Shown here piece by piece: positions 6,934-10,897 of a stretch of 10,897 nucleotides of DNA. Below the pieces are notes generated by a model, which saw nothing but the letters and a program-made list of their open reading frames with translations, was not told the origin of the DNA and did not search any database. This stretch comes from Oscillospiraceae bacterium (GTDB taxonomy: Bacteria > Bacillota > Clostridia > Oscillospirales > Oscillospiraceae), in the NCBI GenBank assembly GCA_017480395.1, contig JAFVAS010000293.1:1-10897 (forward strand), in the 5' to 3' direction. Position 1 is the stretch's first letter. Every line of letters starts with the position of its first letter. The position numbers and the translations under genes were made by a program.

Positions 6934-8355
6934 TTATCTCTTCTTTTTCTTGCGCTTCTTGTTGGGCTTGGTGCGGCCCCGGGAGTGTCCGCCGCCGCCG
7001 AGGCCGGGCAGACCGCCCATCCCGGGCATTCCGCCGCCCATCATGCCCCGGACGCCCTTGGGGATGCGCCCTCCGGCGATCTGGCGGGTCATGTTCTGCA
7101 TCAGCTCAAACTGCTTGAGCACCTGGTTGACGTTCTGCACGGTGGTGCCGCTGCCGGCGGCGATGCGCTTCTTGCGGCTGGCGTTCAGGACGGAGGGGTC
7201 CTCCCGCTCCTTCGGCGTCATGGAGAGGATGATGGCCTCGGTGCGGGTCAGAATGCTCTCGTCCAGCTCCGCGCCGTCCAGCTTGCCCTGCATGCCGGGG
7301 AGCATGCCCATGATGTCGGACAGGGAGCCCATCTTGCGCAGCTGAAGCAGCTGCTCGTAGTAGTCGGAGAGGGTGAAGCGGTTTTTCTTCAGCTTCTCCT
7401 CCAGCTTGGCCGCCTGCTCCAGATCGTAGTTGGCCTCGGCCTTCTCGATCAGGGAGAGCATATCGCCCATACCCAGGATGCGGCTGACCATCCGGTCGGG
7501 GTGGAACACCTCGATCTGATCCAGCTTCTCCCCCACACCGGCGAACTTGATGGGCTTGCCGGTGGTGGCCTTGATGGACAGAGCCGCGCCGCCCCGGGCG
7601 TCGCCGTCCAGCTTGGTCAGCATCACGCCGGTCAGATCCAGCGCCTCGTCAAAGGCGACGGCGGCGTTGACCGCGTCCTGACCGATCATGGCGTCCACGA
7701 CCAGCATGATCTCGTTGGGCTGCACCGCGTCCTTGATGCGCCTGAGCTCGTCCATCAGCGCGTCGTCCACATGGAGACGGCCGGCGGTGTCGAGGAAGAC
7801 CAGGTCGTTGCCGTGCTTTCTGGCGTGATCCACGGCCTCCCGGGCGATCTTCACCGGGTCGTCCTGCCCCATCTGGAAGACGGGCACGCCCACCTGCTCG
7901 CCCACGACCTCCAGCTGCTTGATGGCGGCGGGACGGTAGACATCGCAGGCGACCAGCAGCGGCCGACGGCCGCTGCGCTTGAAGTGCCCGGCCAGCTTAG
8001 CGGCGTTGGTGGTCTTACCGGCACCCTGGAGACCCACCATCATCACGACGGTCGGCCCCTTGGGGGCGGTGATCAGGCTCTCCGCCTTGCCGCCCATCAG
8101 CTCGGTCAGCTCTTCGTTGACGATTTTGATGACCTGCTGGGCGGGAGACAGGGCCTTGAGCACGTCGGAGCCGACGGCCCGTTCGGTGACTTTTTTGACA
8201 AAATCCTTGACGACCTTATAGCTGACGTCGGCCTCCAGCAGGGCGAGGCGAACCTCGCGCATGGCCTCCCGGACGTCCGCCTCGGTCAGGCGGCCCTTGC
8301 CGCGCAGCTTGTTAAAGGCATTTGTCAGTTTTTCAGTCAATCCCTCAAATGCCAT
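6934..8355 (-). CDS. ffh: Signal recognition particle protein Ffh (SRP54)
   Basis: A 473-residue SRP GTPase. With SRP RNA it binds signal sequences of nascent membrane and secreted proteins, and with FtsY it delivers ribosomes to the SecYEG translocon. The order is N domain (1-95), G domain with P-loop GLQGAGKTT (108-116), DTAGR (189-193), TKLDGDARGG (247-256) and GVGEK (273-277), then a Met-rich M domain (about 300-440) with the RNA-binding helix region SGTTVQNVNQVLKQF (402-416). The tail is Gly/Met-rich and ends in a dense Lys/Arg run (460-473), as in several Firmicutes. Start ATG 8355 has AAGGAG inside the end of ylxM, and only 3 nt separate the two genes, so they are almost surely co-transcribed and probably translationally coupled. 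Confidence 0.98.
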   Translation of the reverse strand: MAFEGLTEKLTNAFNKLRGKGRLTEADVREAMREVRLALLEADVSYKVVKDFVKKVTERAVGSDVLKALSPAQQVIKIVNEELTELMGGKAESLITAPKGPTVVMMVGLQGAGKTTNAAKLAGHFKRSGRRPLLVACDVYRPAAIKQLEVVGEQVGVPVFQMGQDDPVKIAREAVDHARKHGNDLVFLDTAGRLHVDDALMDELRRIKDAVQPNEIMLVVDAMIGQDAVNAAVAFDEALDLTGVMLTKLDGDARGGAALSIKATTGKPIKFAGVGEKLDQIEVFHPDRMVSRILGMGDMLSLIEKAEANYDLEQAAKLEEKLKKNRFTLSDYYEQLLQLRKMGSLSDIMGMLPGMQGKLDGAELDESILTRTEAIILSMTPKEREDPSVLNASRKKRIAAGSGTTVQNVNQVLKQFELMQNMTRQIAGGRIPKGVRGMMGGGMPGMGGLPGLGGGGHSRGRTKPNKKRKKKKR

Positions 8356-8358
8356 GGC

Positions 8359-8724
8359 TTACTCCTTCAGCAGCTCGGCGCAGTCCTGAATCTCGTTGGC
8401 CAGGTTGAGCAGGTCGGTGCTCAGATAGCGCTCCTCATTGATGAGCTTGATCTTGCGGGCGGCGGTCTCGATCCGGTCGCTGATCTTCTGAATCTCCAGA
8501 AAACGGGCGACGATGCCGGTCTTCTCCTCCATCTCGGTGAGAATGGCCTCGGAGCGCACCAGCACGTCCCGGACGCCCTGCCGGGTGATCCCGGCGTTCT
8601 CGGCGATCTCGGCCAGGGAGAGATCCTCGTTATAGTAGAGGTCGAAAAACTCCTTCTGGCGAGGGGTGAGGAGATCCCCGTAAAAATCAAACAGCATGGT
8701 CATGCGAAAGGCTTTGTTTCTCAT
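8359..8724 (-). CDS. ylxM: YlxM/p13-family putative helix-turn-helix protein
   Basis: A 121-residue protein of the YlxM/p13 family, which is encoded just upstream of ffh in most Firmicutes and linked to the SRP pathway. In streptococci it has been reported to bind SRP components. Visible are the family start RMTMLFDFYGDLLTPRQKEF (7-26), LYYNEDLSLAEIAENAGITR (29-48), a sigma-70 region 4-like helix-turn-helix, and VRDVLVRSEAIL. The C-terminal half is helical and charged. The frame is open upstream to 9099, but ATG 8724 is chosen because the family begins at this point and AGGAGG (8733-8738) lies 8 nt upstream. A good promoter also lies inside the would-be extension, at 8786-8814. Upstream in related genomes one often finds ftsY and smc; here a tRNA and a mobile element are found instead. 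Confidence 0.93.
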   Translation of the reverse strand: MRNKAFRMTMLFDFYGDLLTPRQKEFFDLYYNEDLSLAEIAENAGITRQGVRDVLVRSEAILTEMEEKTGIVARFLEIQKISDRIETAARKIKLINEERYLSTDLLNLANEIQDCAELLKE

Positions 8725-8785
8725 TGGCGATCCCTCCTGTGCGGCGCATCCTTCGGTAAAGCGCGCAGGCTTTACAACGAAGTGC

Positions 8786-8814
8786 ATTTTACTATAAATC
8801 TTTTCTCCTGTCAA
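8786..8814 (-). promoter_or_regulatory. Sigma-A-type promoter for ylxM-ffh
   Basis: The minus strand has TTGACA (8809-8814, all six consensus bases), a 17-nt spacer and TAAAAT (8786-8791, five of six). Transcription would begin about 55 nt before the ylxM ATG. It is the best promoter in the window. Confidence 0.85.
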
Positions 8815-8833
8815 GGACTTTTCCTTTGATGGC

Positions 8834-8853
8834 CCCAAAATTTTGATTTTGGG
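8834..8853. repeat. Perfect inverted repeat upstream of the ylxM promoter
   Basis: CCCAAAAT (8834-8841) and ATTTTGGG (8846-8853) form an 8-bp perfect inverted repeat around TTTG, about 20 nt upstream of the ylxM -35 box. It is AT-rich in the middle and has no T-tract after it in either direction. It could be an operator, an AT-rich promoter-upstream element or chance. Confidence 0.4.
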
Positions 8854-9066
8854 AAAATGCGCCGCCGCCCTCTTGCCTTTTCGCGCCGAATGTGGCATAA
8901 TACGCTTTGCACGGCGACGTATCGAAGCGGTCGGAACGGGATCGACTCGAAAAGGCGCCCTTTCCGTGACGAAACGTGCCGTCTCGTTTTTGGCAGAATC
9001 CGCATGCCGCCGGGCTTTTCGTCGAGCCGTGTTTTTGCCCGTTTGAGGGTTTTCTTGCCTGTTTTC

Positions 9067-9095
9067 TTGCATTTTTCCAAGAAAGCTGTTAAACT
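9067..9095 (+). promoter_or_regulatory. Candidate promoter for tRNA-Ser
   Basis: TTGCAT (9067-9072), a 17-nt spacer and TAAACT (9090-9095) place a start about 10 nt before the tRNA. The -35 box matches consensus at only three of six positions. The spacing and position are what support it. Confidence 0.4.
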
Positions 9096-9112
9096 GCAAA
9101 AAGTAAAGATTT

Positions 9113-9200
9113 GGAGAGTTGTCCGAGTGGTCGATGGTGCAGCACTCGAAATGCTGTGAACCGAAAGGTTCCTAGGGTTCGAATCCCTAACTCTCCGCCA
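9113..9200 (+). tRNA. tRNA-Ser, anticodon CGA
   Basis: A class II cloverleaf. The acceptor arms GGAGAGT (9113-9119) and ACTCTCC (9190-9196) pair perfectly over 7 bp. The anticodon stem CAGCA/TGCTG closes the loop CTCGAAA with anticodon CGA at 9147-9149, which reads UCG codons. A long variable arm of the kind seen in tRNA-Ser pairs around GAACC and GGTTC. The T arm TAGGG/CCCTA carries TTCGAAT. G is the discriminator base and CCA is encoded (9198-9200). This tRNA's 3' half is the likely attachment site of the element to its right. Confidence 0.95.
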
Positions 9201-9202
9201 TT

Positions 9203-9229
9203 CGCCCCAAAGAGTTTCACTTTGGGGCG
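9203..9229 (+). terminator. Hairpin directly after tRNA-Ser
   Basis: A perfect 10-bp stem CGCCCCAAAG (9203-9212) / CTTTGGGGCG (9220-9229) with a 7-nt loop lies 2 nt after the tRNA CCA. The following bases (ATCAATTTTCTT) make only a poor T-tract. It may aid tRNA 3'-end formation or terminate weakly, and could also mark the element junction. Confidence 0.5.
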
Positions 9230-9253
9230 ATCAATTTTCTTATGCTATGTACC

Positions 9254-9279
9254 GCAGGGCGTAAAAGCCCTGCTTTTTT
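9254..9279 (+). terminator. Rho-independent terminator between tRNA-Ser and the integrase
   Basis: The stem GCAGGGC (9254-9260) / GCCCTGC (9267-9273) with a 6-nt loop is followed by six T residues (9274-9279), so it works on the plus strand and would stop tRNA transcription from running antisense into the integrase. Its T-tract overlaps the integrase TAA stop. On the minus strand it is a stem without a T-tract. Confidence 0.8.
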
Positions 9280-10474
9280 AATCCCAGCTTTTCGTGAGAT
9301 TCAGCTCCGGCAGCTTGAGTGCGCTTTCCATCGTGCTGGCCGAGAGAACCTTTGAGCTGTAGTCCAGATGGGCGTAGATGTTGGACGTGGTGCCGATGTC
9401 ACTGTGGCCCAGCCATTCCTGGATCTGCTTCATGGGGATGCCGTTTTTCAGCAGCAGGGACGCGCAGCTGTGCCGCAGATCGTGGAGCCGGATATGCCGC
9501 AGGCCGTTTGCCTTCAGCAGCTTTCCGAAGCTGTCCGACACATGGCCGGGCTTAAAGATGTTCCCCATCTCGTCCACGAACACATAGCCCAGGTACTGCT
9601 GGTTGTAGCTGTTGCCGCAGATCTCCCGGTTTCGCTCCTGCTGCTCCCGCAGGTCCAGGAGCTGTGTTTTGAACTGCCCCACCAGCGGCAGTGAGCGCAG
9701 ACTGGATTTCGTCTTGGCCCGGTCGGCCTCGTAGATCTGCGATGTGCCGTCCACCCGGATCTCCGTCAGAATGTGCCGGATGGTGATGGTGTTCTGCTCA
9801 AAGTCGAAGGCGTCCCACCGAAGCCCCAGCAGCTCGCTGCGCCGCAGTCCATAAAAGGCGGCCATCTGGATGAACAGCCCCAGCTTGTGGCTGCGGCTCA
9901 CCTCGAAGAGCGTCTCCAGCTCGGCGGCGCTGTAGTAGTTGCCCAGGGGCTTTTCAGGCCGTGGGCGCTCCACCCTGTCAGCCGGATTAAAGGGGATCAG
10001 ATCCATCCTCACGGCGTATTTCAGCGCCTTGTGGATGTTGGCGTGCTCCCGGATGACTGTGCTGGCGCTGACGCTTTGCAGCTCGTGGAGATAAAAGCTC
10101 TGCAGATGCCGCGCCTGCAGTCCGGCCAGCGTGACGCTGTGGGCTCTGAAATAGGGGACGATCTTCTTGTTGACACTGTTGCTGTAGGAGCAGAAGGTGG
10201 TCGGGGCGACGGAGCTGCGGATGATAACCCGCCAAGTCTCCATGAAGTCGGCAAAGGACATGTCCGGAGAAATTTCCCCGTCGCCCACAGCCACAGCCGG
10301 AGCCACATATTCCCGCCGAACCTTTGCCAACGCCTGCTCGGCCTTTTTCTTGTTGCCCTTCTGTGCGGGGATCCCGGTGGAGATCCAGGGCTGTCTGCGT
10401 CTGCCGCCGGAATCCTTATAGCTGAGCACCGCGTAATACATTCCGTTTTTCTCTTGCAGATGTCCTGCTACCAT
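9278..10474 (-). CDS. int: Tyrosine-recombinase integrase of the element
   Basis: A 398-residue phage/ICE-type integrase that recombines attP with the chromosomal tRNA site. Layout: an N-terminal arm-binding-like segment (MYYAVLSYKDSGGRRRQPWI, 12-31, then a Lys-rich helix), a core-binding SAM-like domain (about 70-165, SFADFMETW onward), and a catalytic domain with Arg211 (GLRRSELLGLRW), Lys256 (TKSSLRSLPL), His331 and Arg334 (HDLRHS), His357 (GHSDIGTT) and nucleophile Tyr367 (NIYAHLD). All catalytic residues are present, so it should be active. Start ATG 10474 is chosen over upstream in-frame ATGs because AAGGAGG (10484-10490) lies 9 nt before it and the promoter at 10526-10554 sits inside the longer version. 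No excisionase gene lies between it and the next gene. Confidence 0.95.
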   Translation of the reverse strand: MVAGHLQEKNGMYYAVLSYKDSGGRRRQPWISTGIPAQKGNKKKAEQALAKVRREYVAPAVAVGDGEISPDMSFADFMETWRVIIRSSVAPTTFCSYSNSVNKKIVPYFRAHSVTLAGLQARHLQSFYLHELQSVSASTVIREHANIHKALKYAVRMDLIPFNPADRVERPRPEKPLGNYYSAAELETLFEVSRSHKLGLFIQMAAFYGLRRSELLGLRWDAFDFEQNTITIRHILTEIRVDGTSQIYEADRAKTKSSLRSLPLVGQFKTQLLDLREQQERNREICGNSYNQQYLGYVFVDEMGNIFKPGHVSDSFGKLLKANGLRHIRLHDLRHSCASLLLKNGIPMKQIQEWLGHSDIGTTSNIYAHLDYSSKVLSASTMESALKLPELNLTKSWD

Positions 10475-10525
10475 TGCGTTATCCCTCCTTTTCAGGCAGC
10501 ACGGACGGTGTTTCGGATCACAGCT

Positions 10526-10554
10526 ATTGTACTGCCACGGTTCAATCCTGTCCA
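10526..10554 (-). promoter_or_regulatory. Promoter for the integrase
   Basis: The minus strand reads TGGACA (10549-10554), a 17-nt spacer and TACAAT (10526-10531), five of six consensus bases in each box. Transcription would begin about 45 nt before the integrase ATG. A TCGATCGA palindrome at 10569-10576 lies just upstream of the -35 box and might bind a regulator. Confidence 0.7.
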
Positions 10555-10583
10555 TTCTGCGATTTTTGTCGATCGATGTACAA

Positions 10584-10897
10584 TCATCGTGCGTCACGGC
10601 TCCGCGCTCGCTGTCGCTTCAACAGCTCCAGCCCCTTGAGGATGTCCCGCTTGATCTGCTCGTCGGTGTATCGGGGCGGGAAAAAGCTGCGGAAGTCCTC
10701 CCTTCTCAGCCTGATCTGCTCCTGCTGGTTGGGCTTCTCCTCCTGCATGAGCGCGTGGATAGCCGAGGCGTCAAGTCTTCCCTCCTGTGCCGCCCGTTTC
10801 AGCCGGATGGCCTGGGCGTGGGAGGGCGTGCAGTCGTAACGCTCCATGGCGGCCAGCAGCTCCCGCTGCTGGTCTTCGGACAGGTAGGACAGCTCCA
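10584..10897 (-). CDS. ParB/Spo0J-family partition-like protein, C-terminal part (cut by window edge)
   Basis: The last 103 codons of a larger gene whose start lies outside; the frame is open to the window edge (ELSYLSEDQQRELLAAMERY). The text CTPSHAQAIRLKRAAQEGRLD and MQEEKPNQQEQIRL resembles, from memory, the C-terminal region of ParB-like proteins carried by Clostridia integrative elements, after their nuclease-like and helix-turn-helix domains. Such proteins bind parS-like sites and, with a ParA ATPase, help keep the excised circular form. The visible part is helical and highly charged and ends in an Arg-rich tail (KRQRARSRDAR). An internal ATG (10847) is not taken as the start because the conserved sequence runs on upstream of it. 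The stop is TGA, 109 nt before the integrase. Without the N-terminal domains the assignment is probable, not certain. Confidence 0.65.
   Translation of the reverse strand, partial: ELSYLSEDQQRELLAAMERYDCTPSHAQAIRLKRAAQEGRLDASAIHALMQEEKPNQQEQIRLRREDFRSFFPPRYTDEQIKRDILKGLELLKRQRARSRDAR

Larger units (their letters stand above)
8725..9112. other. Intergenic interval between ylxM and tRNA-Ser, no supported gene
   Basis: This 388-nt interval separates the divergent ylxM and tRNA-Ser genes. It holds the ylxM ribosome binding site and promoter, the inverted repeat at 8834-8853, a weak plus-strand promoter-like pair (TTGCCT at about 8872-8877, 18 nt, CATAAT at about 8896-8901) and the candidate tRNA promoter at 9067-9095. 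Between about 8,900 and 9,050 the sequence is unusually rich in CG and TCGA-like words and has no protein-like frame with a ribosome binding site. I see nothing else there. Confidence 0.6.
9174..10897. mobile_element. One end of an integrative element inserted at tRNA-Ser(CGA), continues past the window
   Basis: A tyrosine integrase ends 78 nt from the 3' end of a complete tRNA-Ser gene and points toward it, and a ParB-like gene follows. This is the classic arrangement of integrative elements that use the 3' part of a tRNA (T arm to acceptor) as attachment core, which restores the tRNA on insertion. The left boundary is put at the T arm as an estimate. No second copy of the tRNA 3' end is in the window, so the far attachment site and the element type (integrative conjugative element, island or prophage) remain open. 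A partition-type gene favours a conjugative or plasmid-like element over a simple island. Confidence 0.6.

Noticed and set aside
6985..8829. Plus-strand open frame of 614 codons opposite ffh and ylxM
   Set aside because: It is a mirror of two firmly identified genes and crosses their promoter. The His/Leu/Gly-rich text has no family resemblance.
8725..9099. N-terminal extension of ylxM to 9099
   Set aside because: It has no family resemblance and contains the strong promoter for the gene. The ATG at 8724 has an AGGAGG site.
10475..10597. N-terminal extension of the integrase to 10597
   Set aside because: It would overlap the parB-like gene, contain the promoter and lack a ribosome binding site.

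Overview
The window looks like a chromosomal segment from a G+C-rich gut-type Clostridia, probably Oscillospiraceae (Flavonifractor/Pseudoflavonifractor/Oscillibacter-like). This placement is an inference from the ylxM-ffh-rpsP-khpA-rimM-trmD order typical of Firmicutes, strong GGAGG ribosome binding sites, GC-rich codons and the type of mobile element at the right end. Every protein gene lies on the minus strand. The tRNA is on the plus strand.

Right part (about 9,113-10,897): a tRNA-Ser(CGA) gene is followed at once by a tyrosine-recombinase integrase whose 3' end points at the tRNA. Upstream of the integrase is the C-terminal part of a ParB/Spo0J-like protein that runs off the window. This is the usual layout of one end of an integrative element inserted at the 3' end of a tRNA gene. 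The rest of the element lies outside.

Middle (4,946-8,814): a sigma-A-type promoter (TTGACA-17-TAAAAT) drives ylxM-ffh, the protein part of the signal recognition particle. Then come rpsP-khpA-rimM-trmD: ribosomal protein bS16, a KH-domain RNA-binding protein, a 16S maturation factor and the tRNA m1G37 methyltransferase. Genes are tightly spaced (3-nt gap ylxM/ffh; rimM and trmD overlap). A strong A-tract/stem/T-tract hairpin lies inside this run, between khpA and rimM, and another terminator candidate follows trmD. No rplS follows trmD.

Left part (1-4,887): one very large gene related to cyclic beta-1,2-glucan synthase (NdvB/Cgs). It has an N-terminal membrane glycosyltransferase (GT84-type), a glucoamylase-like cyclization domain and the start of a GH94-type region. 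A single in-frame TGA at 2,143-2,145 interrupts it within a conserved motif, yet the same frame stays open for the remaining 714 codons to the window edge and keeps the family motifs. It is therefore a very recent nonsense mutation, a sequencing error, or a recoded/leaky stop. UGA is an ordinary stop elsewhere in this window (khpA, rimM, the parB-like gene), so a changed genetic code is unlikely.

I saw no CRISPR array, insertion sequence or obvious new defence system. The points most worth a second look are the in-frame TGA, the intra-operonic terminator, the element end at tRNA-Ser, and the non-coding interval 8,725-9,112.
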